A stretch of DNA of 64,000 bases. It comes from Bin87 sp965207585 (GTDB taxonomy: Bacteria; Chloroflexota; Dehalococcoidia; Lucifugimonadales; UBA3495). The notes under the pieces are model-generated. The model searched no databases. It saw only the letters and a list, made by a program, of their open reading frames with translations, and had not been told where the DNA came from. The stretch lies in assembly GCA_965207585.1 (NCBI GenBank), contig CBDBMT010000001.1:1-64000 (forward strand), given 5' to 3'. Within the stretch, counting starts at the first letter, position 1, and each line of letters begins with the position of its first letter. Below, piece after piece: positions 17,576-26,423 of the stretch. The translations under genes and the position numbers were made by a program.

Positions 17576-18541
17576 ATGACCACCGTCGCAGGCGCCCCCG
17601 TCGTCCCCTGGGAACCCCCGTCCCTGCCCGAGCTCAGGGCCGCCGACCGGGGCGTGGCCGAGTCCCTGGAGTCGGTCCTCTCCGACAACACGCGCCGCGC
17701 CTACGACGCCCAGTGGCGCACCTTCACCGGCTGGTGCGACCAGGTGGGCCTCCAGCCTCTGCCGGCCGAGCCCCTCACCGTGGCCCGCTACCTGGCCGCC
17801 CGCGCCAACGCCGGCGCTAGCATTGCCACCCTGCGCCTGGTCACCAGCGCCATTTCGAAAGCCCATGAGTGGGCGAAGCTCGAATCCCCCTGCCGGGACC
17901 CGGGCGTCCGCGCCTCTTTAAAAGGATGGGGACGGAGACTTGCGAAACCCCAGCGCCAGTCCGGGGCGCTGACCGCCGACGTCCTGGCCGTGATCCGCCT
18001 CACCGCCGTCCAGCCCCGCCGGCGCGGCCGCGGGATGGAAACGGCCGAGCAGGCTGCAGAAAGGGGGAAGTTCGACGTGGCCCTGGTGGCCGCGCTCTCC
18101 GACGCTGGCCTGAGGCGCAGCGAGGCTTCGTCTCTCACCTGGGGCGACGTGGTGCGCTGGGAGGACGGCTCCGGCCGCATCACCGTGGTCCGCTCCAAGA
18201 CCGACGCCGAGGCCCAGGGCACCGTGGTCGCCATCACACCTGCCGCCATGACGGCGCTCTCCGCCATGCGGCCGGCCGGCGTGGCCAGCGACGAGAAAGT
18301 CTTCGGGCTGTCGGAGTCCCAGATCGCCCGGCGGGTCAAGGCCATTGCCAAAGCCGCGGGGTTGGAGAATTGGGAGTTCTTCAGCGGCCACAGCGGCCGC
18401 GTGGGCATGGCCCGGCGCATGGCCCAGAACGGCGCCCCCACCCACGAGATCGAGCGCCAGGGCCGCTGGAAACAGGGCGGCGGCATGGTCGGCCGCTACA
18501 CCCGCGGCGAGTCCGCCGGCTCGGCGCTGCGGTACCTGTAG
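17576..18541 (+). CDS. tyrosine recombinase / integrase
   Basis: The ATG at 17576 (MTTVAGAPVVPWEPPSLPEL) follows a CGGAGA site and gives 321 residues; the frame upstream is not protein-like. Residues 20-115 are a SAM-like core-binding domain (DNTRRAYDAQWRTFTGWC). The catalytic domain shows Arg180/181 (GLRRSEASSL), Lys208 (VRSKTD), His272-Arg275 (HSGRVG), Trp298 in the last conserved His/Trp position and the nucleophile Tyr308 (VGRYTRG). All catalytic residues are present. It could drive integration of a nearby element or shuffle cassettes. No tRNA gene or flanking direct repeat was recognised. Confidence 0.92.
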   Translation: MTTVAGAPVVPWEPPSLPELRAADRGVAESLESVLSDNTRRAYDAQWRTFTGWCDQVGLQPLPAEPLTVARYLAARANAGASIATLRLVTSAISKAHEWAKLESPCRDPGVRASLKGWGRRLAKPQRQSGALTADVLAVIRLTAVQPRRRGRGMETAEQAAERGKFDVALVAALSDAGLRRSEASSLTWGDVVRWEDGSGRITVVRSKTDAEAQGTVVAITPAAMTALSAMRPAGVASDEKVFGLSESQIARRVKAIAKAAGLENWEFFSGHSGRVGMARRMAQNGAPTHEIERQGRWKQGGGMVGRYTRGESAGSALRYL

Positions 18542-18706
18542 CCCAATCCTACCCACCTCGATAACTCGATCTGCTGCCGTCAATCCCCGTACGTGCGAGG
18601 GAACTGCAATAGGCAGAAAATCGTATCGCTGGGCAGGTGATTATAGACGTGGCTTCAGCCTTTGCGGATGTCTTAACTGGCGAGGATAGTACTCCAAGGA
18701 AGCCTT

Positions 18707-19405
18707 CTAGCAAATCAGGCTGCTTGGGCCAGTGCCGACGACAAGGTCGCCGCTAATCATCTCGCTGAGATTGGTCTTGGCCAAGCGACTCTGCTCAACC
18801 GCCCGTTTGGCATCGCGCAGGGCGAGTTCCGTCCGTTCGGTAAAGGTCTCTACAGTGTCGGCTTGCAGGTCAAGGCCGGCTATCCCTACAGAGAAGGTCA
18901 CCGACACATTTTCGTCAATTCCCCGGCCAGTCGTAACCCAAAACTTGTGAGTGCTGAGTTCTTGTCGCAAATCATGCATGAAAGACACGGCATCGGATGT
19001 TTCTGTGCCGATCAATAAAACCGCGAATTCATCACCCTGCTTATACCTGAAAACCACATCCGTGTGCCTAATCTGTGATTCGAGTAGCGCGGCAAACTCC
19101 CGCAAGACCGAATCACCGTTTCTGTAACCGTAGGCGTCGTTCACACCCTTGAAATGGTCAATGTCCAGCAGCACCAATGAAAGAGGTTGAGACGTATCCC
19201 TTGCCCTTTTGACTTCCAGAGGCAATCGGCGACGAAACTCCCCGCTGTGAAATAAACCGGTCAGGTCGTCAATGCAAATCATCTCTTCCAGCCGGCGAAT
19301 CCTGGGCCTTAGCAGGAGAACCGCGAACAGTGCGCCGACCAAGCCCGCGCCGCCAAGTCCGGCCGACAATATGAGAAGGTGCAATGTCACATGAATGTCC
19401 AGCAC
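18707..19405 (-). CDS. membrane-anchored GGDEF-domain protein with degenerate active motif
   Basis: The protein has 232 residues. One N-terminal membrane helix (about residues 8-32) is followed by IDDLTGLFHSGEFRRRL, LVLLDIDHFKGVNDAYGY and YKQGDEFAVLL. These are the conserved GGDEF blocks, but the active-site loop reads QGDEF, not GGDEF. The second Gly and the DE pair remain, so weak cyclase activity cannot be excluded; many such variants act as sensors or scaffolds. It lies 15 bp downstream of a membrane protein gene and probably shares its transcript. Confidence 0.85.
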   Translation of the reverse strand: MLDIHVTLHLLILSAGLGGAGLVGALFAVLLLRPRIRRLEEMICIDDLTGLFHSGEFRRRLPLEVKRARDTSQPLSLVLLDIDHFKGVNDAYGYRNGDSVLREFAALLESQIRHTDVVFRYKQGDEFAVLLIGTETSDAVSFMHDLRQELSTHKFWVTTGRGIDENVSVTFSVGIAGLDLQADTVETFTERTELALRDAKRAVEQSRLAKTNLSEMISGDLVVGTGPSSLIC

Positions 19406-19420
19406 GGCCGTTTCTCCCTG

Positions 19421-19921
19421 CTATCTCAGTACCCGCCACCAAGCAAGAGCTTTGACCACTTCCGATGAGAAGTCCTCCACAGCTGTGTCCACACCATCTC
19501 TGATGATGCTTAGCTGGCCGATGTTCATGTCGCTGGCGTTCTCGGCTGGAGAAGCAGTCCAAGCGTCCTCTATTTCCTGTCTGGCGGCCGCCATTACCTC
19601 CTCGACCAAACGCCGATAGCTCGCGACTGATTGCGGTATCTCAATCCTAAGCCATTTCTCGTGGAACTGCAGTCGTTCTCTTAAGTCATTGATGCGGTCG
19701 CCAAGAGCGGTCAACGTTTGCGGAGTATTATCGGGCCGCCTTCTAATCCGGTAGGGCAGTTCCAGCCATTTCAGGGCGTCGGCAATAGCTTCCGCACACA
19801 GGGTGCGCTTTCGTTCCACGGAAGTCCGACGTTGGCCCAGCAAATAGGCGAGGACCGCGCCGATCACGCCCGATCCACCGACAACCAATGCGGCTATGAC
19901 TGAAGGTCCCAAGTCGGTCAC
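19421..19921 (-). CDS. unknown 166-aa protein with one N-terminal membrane helix
   Basis: MTDLGPSVIAALVVGGSGVI starts a single membrane helix to about residue 28. A basic stop (GQRRTSVERKR) follows, then a helical, probably coiled-coil cytoplasmic part (NDLRERLQFHEKW; YRRLVEEVMAAARQEIEDAW). No family was recognised. It is the first gene of a two-gene unit with the GGDEF protein, so a signalling partner or receptor role is possible. Confidence 0.6.
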   Translation of the reverse strand: MTDLGPSVIAALVVGGSGVIGAVLAYLLGQRRTSVERKRTLCAEAIADALKWLELPYRIRRRPDNTPQTLTALGDRINDLRERLQFHEKWLRIEIPQSVASYRRLVEEVMAAARQEIEDAWTASPAENASDMNIGQLSIIRDGVDTAVEDFSSEVVKALAWWRVLR

Positions 19922-19991
19922 TGCGGCGGACGAGAGATATCCTGTGGAAAGTAGTCTAAATTAGCGGATGACCGGTGTTCAAGTCAGGTTG

Positions 19992-22005
19992 TCATGCACG
20001 AAACCGCTGGCAAAGACGTGATTCGCTACATTTGGCTCGGAAATGGTATCCGAACATAGCGTGGCAGAAAAGCTGGGGAAAGCACACCACCGAGACGGCC
20101 AGGGGTATCAGGCCGAACTCGTCCTCCAAGGTGAGGAAAACGGCGGCAGCCAAGGGACGCTGCCGGCGCACCACCCGCCCGGCCACCCGCACCACGTCGC
20201 CGTCACGACAGCCCAGCAGACCGTCGCTAGTGAGCACCTCCGCACCCAACTGGGGCCGCCGCCGCTCCATCACGTGGTTGTCGGGGCAGAGGCCCAGCAT
20301 GGCGTACTCGTCAAGCACCCGCCGGGCGCGGGAGGTTTGGGTCAGCGCCGCCGGCGGATTGGCAGCGGGCAACGGCATCGCCAACTGGCCGCGTCGCACG
20401 CCCGAAACGTAGCCGGCTCCCACCTGCCACAGGACGCTCCGCCGGTCTGCGCAGTCGGGCAGCGCGTCCATGGCGCCAGCCCGTGTCAAGTTCTCCAACG
20501 CCTCCCGCGACAGCCCTGACCTTGCCAGCAGGTCCGATAAATCGGCAAACGGGCCGGTCTTCCTAGAGTGCAGCAGCGTCTCACCCAGATGGTTGTCCAC
20601 ACCCTTGACGAAGGTCAACCCCAGGCGCAGGGTATCGTCGCCCTCGGCGGTGCAGAGCAACTCGGAACGGTTCACGTCGGGATGGGCCACGCGCAACTCG
20701 AGCCGGCGGGCGTCTTGCTTCAGAGTATCGAGGTCCCAGAAGCCCATGGGCTGTTCGTTGAACAGGGCGACGAAGAACTCCAGCGGGTGATACCTGCGCA
20801 GCCAAGCCTCTGGTAGGCGGTGAACGCGAAGGCGACGGCATGGCCTTCGGGGAACATATAGTGGGGGTTGAACTTGCCAAAGATGATCTCGGCAGTCTCC
20901 GCCGACACCCCGCGCTCCCCGGCTCCGGCGATGAAGCGTTCCCGGTACCGAGCCACCAGCCGCTGCCCGTCGCGGCGTCCGAAGGCGCGACGCATCCGGT
21001 CGGCCTCGGCGGCGGTAAACCCGCCTATGTCCATGCCCAACTGCACCACTTGGTCTTGGAACATGATCACCCCCATGGAACGTTCCAACGCGTTTCGCTC
21101 CAACGGGTGGTCGTAGTCCCAGGTCATGCCCTCCCGGCGGCGCAGGAACTCGGCCACGCCGTCGTTGGCGCCCACGCCGGGGCGCACGGCGGCCACCTCC
21201 AACGCCAGCTCGTAGATGTCCCGAGGACGCATCCGCACGATGGTCTGCATTTGGGCGGCCGATTCCACCTGGAAGACGCCCACGGTATCGCCCCGTCCCA
21301 GGTCGGCGAACACCTCCGCATCCCGATAGTTGATGCGGCTCAGGTCGGGCTCGACGCCGCTGCGGTCCCGCACCAGTCGCAGCGCCTGCTGCATCTGGGA
21401 CAGGGCGCCCAGGGCCAACAGGTCTATCTTGAGCACGCCGGCGGCGTCGATGCTATCCTTGTCCCAGTGGGCCACGTAACGGCCCTTGATGGCCGAGGGC
21501 TGCACCGGCGTCAGGTCGGTGAGGGGCGTGGACGACACCAGCATCCCGCCGGGGTCTTGCGCCAAACCTTTGGGAAACCCGGCCAGCTGCTGCGACAAAC
21601 CCAGCAGGTCGCGCCAGCCGGGTCGATCGCACCGGGCCATAAGAGTGGGCGAAATGGACAACTCGGCAGGTGAATCCGTCTCCAGGCTCCGGGCCAGGGC
21701 GGCCACCTCGTCGGCAGGCAGGCCCAACGCCTTGCCCAGGTCGCGCACGATGCCGCGGCCCTTGTAGGTGGGCATCATGCCGGCCAGTGCGGCGTGATCC
21801 CAGCCCCATTCCTCGATGACGCGCAGGATGAGCTGCTCCCGGATGTTCCGAGGGAAGTCCAGGTCGATGTCGGGCAGCACGGCGGTCTCGGAGGACAGGA
21901 AACGGTCCAGGGCCAGGCCGTACTCCACCGGATCCACGTGCGACAGGCCGATGAGGTAGCCCACCAGCATTGAAACCGACTGGGTCGCGTACACCACCGT
22001 CCACC
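19992..22005 (-). pseudogene. DNA polymerase III alpha (dnaE-type) fragment, truncated and frameshifted
   Basis: The minus strand encodes the middle and C-terminal part of a DnaE-type polymerase. It shows YLIGLSHVDPVEYGLALDRF, the catalytic PDIDLDF motif, a later KIDLLALG, HPLERNALERSMGVIMFQDQ and FGRRDGQRLVARYRERFI. The whole N-terminal PHP half is missing. At about 20810 one base is lost: the frame changes inside AYQ|EAWLRRYHPLEFFVALF, whose second half continues in the next frame as MGFWDLDTLKQDARRL. The OB-fold LTLEDEFGLI is followed by a diverged tail. It lies against an unrelated nuclease remnant on the opposite strand at about 22010. This is a clear pseudogene, probably from a DnaE2-like second polymerase. 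Confidence 0.8.
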
Positions 22006-22009
22006 CCTG

Positions 22010-22185
22010 ACGACTACGGCAAAGACACGACGGCCTCGGAAGAGAACAGGGTCTCCGCCGACGAACCCGCCAGGCGGGCACCCAGCAGCGAGGAATGCCG
22101 GTTCTGCGACATCATGGCCGCCGACTGTCCACAGCGCGTTGACGAAGCCTCCGAACCCGGAACCGGTGCTGCTGCCGACTTCTGA
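22010..22185 (+). pseudogene. C-terminal remnant of a PD-(D/E)XK-type nuclease
   Basis: The plus frame ending at the TGA at 22185 reads DYGKDTTASEEN, then PARRAPSSEECRFCDI and DCPQRVDE. A CxxC pair followed by CP near the C-terminus (ECRFCDIMAADCP) is typical of the cysteine tail of RecB-like PD-(D/E)XK proteins. No upstream coding part remains, because the sequence switches to the dnaE fragment on the other strand. It is therefore a leftover from a rearrangement. Confidence 0.45.
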
Positions 22186-22295
22186 AAGCCAGCAGTAAGG
22201 CGGCCGAAGCTCGGCCTTGCGCGGGAACCGTACCATCCCATAGTCTTGAACACACCCATTATGCCGGTCGAACTTGTGAGCCTTGTCGTTGCCTC

Positions 22296-23000
22296 ATGAC
22301 CATCTCCGCAACCACCGAATTTGCCCGGTCGGCCATAGCTCAGGCTGCCGACTGGCCGCTGTCGCTCAACCGGCGAAACCAATGCGACGGTCGGGAACTC
22401 CTGGCGGCGCTGAAACCGGAAACAATCCCACTGTGCGTCTTCGACCCGCAGTACCGCGGCGTGCTGGACAAGCTGCGCTACGGCAACGAAGGCGTCAGTC
22501 GGGGACGACGACGCTCGGAGCTGCCCCAGATGAACGAGGAAACCATCGGCGAGTTCGTTGCTGGCATCTCGTCCGCTCTGATCCCATCCGGCCACCTGTT
22601 CCTGTGGGTCGACAAGTTTCACCTGTGCAAGGGCATCAGAACCTGGCTAGGAGACGGCGGACTGGAAGTCGTAGACCTCGTCACCTGGAACAAGGGCCGG
22701 ATGGGCATGGGCTACCGCACCCGGCGCGTCGCGGAATATATGCTCATCCTGCAGAAACCGCCCACGCGGATCGGGCCGGGCTGGCAACGAGACCACATCC
22801 CAGATGTCGTTACGGAAAAGGTCGAACGCGTCAAGAACGTTCATCCCAAGCCCGTGAACCTTCAGGCCCGCTTGATCGAGGCGGTTACCGACCCCGGCGA
22901 CGTGGTACTCGACCCGGCGGCCGGCAGCTATTCCGTGATGACCGCCGCTCACCAGGCGGGACGCCAGTTCCTCGGTTGCGACATCGCAAGCGCGTTATGA
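22296..23000 (+). CDS. DNA methyltransferase (N4-cytosine/N6-adenine type)
   Basis: The protein has 234 residues. Catalytic motif IV reads DPQY (residues 50-53) in VCVFDPQYRG context, a variant of DPPY. The C-terminal end has KPVNLQARLIEAVTDPGDVV followed by LDPAAGSYSV, the AdoMet-binding motif I in the position expected for the permuted beta-class (PF01555). The order IV then I and the short length fit phage or orphan methyltransferases. No restriction enzyme gene is adjacent, only nuclease remnants on both sides, so it now acts as an orphan or is the last piece of a lost system. Confidence 0.85.
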   Translation: MTISATTEFARSAIAQAADWPLSLNRRNQCDGRELLAALKPETIPLCVFDPQYRGVLDKLRYGNEGVSRGRRRSELPQMNEETIGEFVAGISSALIPSGHLFLWVDKFHLCKGIRTWLGDGGLEVVDLVTWNKGRMGMGYRTRRVAEYMLILQKPPTRIGPGWQRDHIPDVVTEKVERVKNVHPKPVNLQARLIEAVTDPGDVVLDPAAGSYSVMTAAHQAGRQFLGCDIASAL

Positions 23001-23432
23001 CAAGATAGGTGCAAGGGATCGCGGGCACGACCCCGAGCCAGGCGGGCGGTTGAGTTCACGCCACGCGTTCGGCCAACCGATACCGTGGCCACTCTCGGCG
23101 TCGCCCACCTTGGTGATGTCGAGTAACCTGACGCCATGACGGCTCCACACTGGCGCGCCATCGCTCCCCGGCAGCCAAAACCTGAGCATCACTTCGCCCA
23201 CGACGATGACCTGCGCCAGCAATGGCTTGACCAACGGCCCAACGACAACGACAGCGGGGTCGAGCGGGAAGCCCAGAGGGCAATCGTGGTTTACGACACC
23301 AATCGAGGCAGCCTTGGGCCGTGCCGGGCGTTGGCGGGGAGGTTCCTGGAGTACGGGGAGCACATCCTGCAAACTGGCCGAGGACGCCGACAGACCGAAT
23401 GGACGAACCCGCCGCATCCACGCCCGGACCCA
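23001..23432. other. no supported gene
   Basis: Overlapping frames on both strands lack domains and ribosome binding sites. Part of it may be decayed coding sequence belonging to the neighbouring nuclease remnant. Confidence 0.4.
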
Positions 23433-23877
23433 TGAGGTTGCCACACGACTGGGCTCAGCGCAAGGACGGGGCCGATGCACTCAACTCGGTCGTAACAGAA
23501 TACGCTGGCGTGTACTTCCGCAGCCAACTGGAAGCCCAGTGGGCGGACCGGCTGGAGCGCTTGGACATGGAGTGGGAACACGAGCCGGATCCACTGCCGG
23601 GATAGCTTCCTGATTTCCATATCTCCACCCGAGGCGGCCACCAGGGCTGGTTGAGGTGGAGCCGTGCGCCATCCTGCACGAGGATCAGGTCGGGAGGGTC
23701 GACCAATCCGGTTATGCGGGGAACGCCATCACTCTGGGCAAGACTGGGGACTACAGATGGTCCCATAACGGCAGCGCCTGGCTACCGCTGGAAGTATTCC
23801 GCCCCAGCCCGTCTCCGCCTGCCCGTCTCCCTTCCTACGCCCTGGCGTGCCGTACCGGAAGACTTGCGGCGCACTAA
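23433..23877 (+). pseudogene. phage-type PD-(D/E)XK-like protein with nonsense and frameshift mutations
   Basis: MRLPHDWAQRKDGADALNSV begins a protein whose next block, YFRSQLEAQWADRLERLDME, is common in phage-encoded nuclease-like proteins. After EHEPDPLPG there is a TAG (23603-23605, probably from TGG), and the same frame goes on with LPDFHIST. One base later in the reading the sequence continues as LVEVEPCAILHEDQVG in another frame. YLPDF..EVE resembles the D...ExK core of the fold, with the final Lys not evident. Two independent lesions mark it as dead. Confidence 0.55.
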
Positions 23878-23901
23878 GGCGGTCCCAAACGGCCGCTGGC
23901 G

Positions 23902-23938
23902 TACAATCACACAGACCTTCTACCGTTGGAGAAAATAA
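23902..23938 (+). promoter_or_regulatory. -10 box and ribosome binding site of the DUF5679 gene
   Basis: TACAAT at 23902-23907 fits a -10 element. TTGGAG lies 8 bases before the ATG at 23939. No good -35 hexamer is seen at the normal distance. Confidence 0.4.
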
Positions 23939-24103
23939 ATGAGCACGGGATCCAATAGCCCCGAAATCTACTGCGTCAAGTGCAAGGCCAAAACCGCCTC
24001 CCGCGACATCGAGGCCGTGACCATGAAGAACGGCCGTCCCGCCACCCGCTCCGTCTGCGTGGAGTGCGGCACCAGAAAGTTCCGCATCGGCGTCCTTCCC
24101 TGA
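23939..24103 (+). CDS. DUF5679 zinc-ribbon protein
   Basis: The protein has 54 residues behind a TTGGAG site. YCVKCKAKT and VCVECGTRKFRIG are two CxxC knuckles of one zinc ribbon, and VTMKNGRPATRS lies between them, matching DUF5679. Such mini zinc ribbons are thought to bind nucleic acid or bridge proteins. It ends 21 bp before the NurA-domain gene on the same strand, so the two are almost certainly co-transcribed. Confidence 0.85.
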   Translation: MSTGSNSPEIYCVKCKAKTASRDIEAVTMKNGRPATRSVCVECGTRKFRIGVLP

Positions 24104-24124
24104 CCAGTTTCGCATCGCATCATC

Positions 24125-25351
24125 ATGGCGCTGGACCTGGGACTGGCCGCTCACCAACTGCTGTCGGCCATGGACGGCGTGGTTGACGCCGCCGTCGCCC
24201 GCGGCCGCCGCCTGGACGGTGCCATCGACCGGGCCCTCTCCATTCCAGTCGACGAGGCCGCGTTCCGCACCGCGGCGGTGGGCCGCCGTCCCTACATCTC
24301 CGCCCGCACCGGCGCCGAGGGCCTGCTGGGCAGCATCGCCCCGCCGGACGTTCCCGCCGACTGGACCGCGGTTTCCGTGGACGGCTCCCACATCGACGTG
24401 GACCGCCACCTGCCCCTGCGCTGCTTTCTCATCAACCTGGGCGGCTGCGCCATCACCTACGGCCGGGACTTCGGCTGCCATTTGTTCAGCGAGCCCGCCC
24501 TGGCCGTAGAAGACGTTGACCTGTACCTGCGTCCTCCGGACGGCGCATCCGGCGAGACATTGATCGCCGGCCCACTGCTCGCCGCGCTGCGCACGGTGCG
24601 GGAGGTGGAGCGCCTGGCGGACGCCGTCGAAAGCCTGCCCGATGACCGGCCCGTCCTGGCCCTGCTGGACGGCACCCTGGCCTTCTGGGATCTGCAGCGG
24701 GGCCAGTACCCCCGCCACGTGGCCGACACGCTCATCAAGGATCGGTTGAGCCACGCCCTGGCCCGCCTGCGCGACGCCTCCCAGGATGGTCGCCCGGTGG
24801 CGGTGGCCGCCTATACCTCCCGGCCCCGCACCACCGAGGCGGCCGGCGCCGTGCGCCTCATGCTCTGCGTCCAGGGCGACGCCGACTGCAACCGGCTCTG
24901 CACCGCCCGGCATTCCCAGTCCGAAATCTGCGACGACGCAGCGGGCTTCGACGACCGGGAGCTGTTCGAGCTCCTGCTGGAGCCGGGACACCGCTCGCCC
25001 CTGTACCGGTCCAGCCACCTGGCGGCACGCTTCGCCCTGGGCCTCGCCACCGGACAGGAGTGGAGCCATTTCTACTACCTGAACGGCGGCGCCGAGATCG
25101 CCCGGGTGGAGGTCCCCGACTGGCTGGCCGATGATCCCGAGCTGCTGGCCTTGGGCCACGCCATGCTGGTGAAACAGTGCCAGCTGGGCCTGGGCTATCC
25201 GGTGGCCATCTCCGAGGCCCACGAGCAGGCGGTGATCACCGGCCACGACCGGGAGGAGTTCCGCCGGACGGCCCTGTTGCTGCTGGAGCAGCGGGGCCTG
25301 TCCGCATCGGAGTCCGCCAAGTCATTCTCCAAGCGTCGGCCCTGGGTGTGA
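24125..25351 (+). CDS. nurA: NurA-domain nuclease
   Basis: The protein has 408 residues. TAVSVDGSHIDVDRHLPLRC (Asp86 as a likely metal ligand), CFLINLGG, and later LALLDGTLAFW at about residue 180 match the NurA domain (PF09376), a Mn-dependent 5'-3' exonuclease and endonuclease. The C-terminal part (LNGGAEIARVEVPDW; GYPVAISEAHEQAVITGHDR) fits the last conserved block. In archaea NurA works with the HerA translocase in end resection. No herA is in this window, so it could act with a distant HerA/FtsK-type ATPase. The partner here is a DUF5679 zinc ribbon. Confidence 0.88.
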   Translation: MALDLGLAAHQLLSAMDGVVDAAVARGRRLDGAIDRALSIPVDEAAFRTAAVGRRPYISARTGAEGLLGSIAPPDVPADWTAVSVDGSHIDVDRHLPLRCFLINLGGCAITYGRDFGCHLFSEPALAVEDVDLYLRPPDGASGETLIAGPLLAALRTVREVERLADAVESLPDDRPVLALLDGTLAFWDLQRGQYPRHVADTLIKDRLSHALARLRDASQDGRPVAVAAYTSRPRTTEAAGAVRLMLCVQGDADCNRLCTARHSQSEICDDAAGFDDRELFELLLEPGHRSPLYRSSHLAARFALGLATGQEWSHFYYLNGGAEIARVEVPDWLADDPELLALGHAMLVKQCQLGLGYPVAISEAHEQAVITGHDREEFRRTALLLLEQRGLSASESAKSFSKRRPWV

Positions 25352-25387
25352 CAAAGCCCGGCTCGGGCGGTATGCGCCCGGCATCAG

Positions 25388-25552
25388 CTGCCGTCGATCA
25401 CGCGCAGCAGGACAGTCACGTCCACGTCCGTCGGGGCCAGTCTCTCCGAGGGAATTTCGCTACTCCGAATCTCCTTGAACAGTGCCTGAAAGCGCACGTG
25501 TTCCTGACGAATCTCGTACCAGCATCTTGGCCGCTGCTACAGACGTTTTTCG
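25388..25552 (-). pseudogene. possible C-terminal fragment related to the PIN pseudogene at 31 kb
   Basis: After a TAG the minus frame encodes about 50 residues with EHVRFQALFKEIRSSEIPSE and then LAPTDVDVTVLLRVIDGS. The last part and its DNA resemble LDPSDVDVADLLRE of the broken vapC at 31087-31429. No start codon or acidic PIN motif is present. It is a low-certainty remnant in a 380-bp stretch that otherwise shows no gene. Confidence 0.3.
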
Positions 25553-25730
25553 TTTTGTGCGCGTCGGGCTCGATTGTTAGAATGCGACGGATGGCCGAAG
25601 GACGACGCTTCAGCCGGCAAGTCGGAAGTCGTTGCGCTAACATAGCCACCGTCAGCCACTACCGCTCAGAACATGGGAAGTCCTAATCTTCCGAACGGGA
25701 ACATCCCGCATCATACGGGAGCAGACCGAC

Positions 25731-26423
25731 ATGAATGAAACCATCTTGGACTTGGCAGAACGCGTCGCCATCGCCGCCTACGAAAAGGAAGTCGGCGCCG
25801 TTAACACCGCCGAAGCCGATAGGCTACGCAACAACCTGTTGGCAAGGGTTGATCTCAGCAAGAGCCGCCGCCCAATCACCGACGCCCTCGGCGCAGTCCA
25901 CATGGCAGCCGTAGTAACGAAGCGTGCCCTAAACCCCCAATCGCACTGCGAAAGCCAAGGCAACAACACTCCAGTCGCGGACAAATTCAGCGACACCATA
26001 GAGGAAGTTACCACCGAACGAGCCGCTCACTACTTGGGCCAAGCTGACCGATATTTTCTCGATATGCAACCTCAACAAGCTACGGAAAGTCTGGCCAGCG
26101 CCGTGACCTGCTCCATAGCTGCCATCGCAGCCCGAAACGATTGGTTCCACGACGACGATGGAATTCACGAAGCCGTCGAACTGCTGGCAACCGGGCAGAA
26201 CCCGGAGATCGCCGGGGACATCCATCAAGCCTTGGCCCGTTCGTCCGAGTTAGGCCATGACCTGACCAGCGCGTTCAGCGCAGCCATGGCGCAGCCCGAC
26301 TTGGTAAAGTTCGGAATGGGATACGACAGCGCAAACGGCTCCGACGAAGATGCCAGGAACTTTGCCAAACGCGCCATCCAGCTGGCGGACCGCCTGAACG
26401 CCGAGAGATGTGCAACCGCATGA
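25731..26423 (+). CDS. unknown helical protein, first gene of a coupled pair (HEPN-like features)
   Basis: The protein has 230 residues, almost all helical. The second half (ERAAHYLGQADRYFLDMQPQ; ESLASAVTCSIAAIAARNDW; EAVELLATGQNPEIAGDIHQ) has the layout of a HEPN-type four-helix domain, without an obvious Rx4-6H motif. It ends in an ATGA overlap with the next gene, which is more clearly HEPN/PaREP1-like. Coupled HEPN-type genes often form toxin/antitoxin or RNA-processing units. I infer relatedness from layout only. Confidence 0.6.
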   Translation: MNETILDLAERVAIAAYEKEVGAVNTAEADRLRNNLLARVDLSKSRRPITDALGAVHMAAVVTKRALNPQSHCESQGNNTPVADKFSDTIEEVTTERAAHYLGQADRYFLDMQPQQATESLASAVTCSIAAIAARNDWFHDDDGIHEAVELLATGQNPEIAGDIHQALARSSELGHDLTSAFSAAMAQPDLVKFGMGYDSANGSDEDARNFAKRAIQLADRLNAERCATA

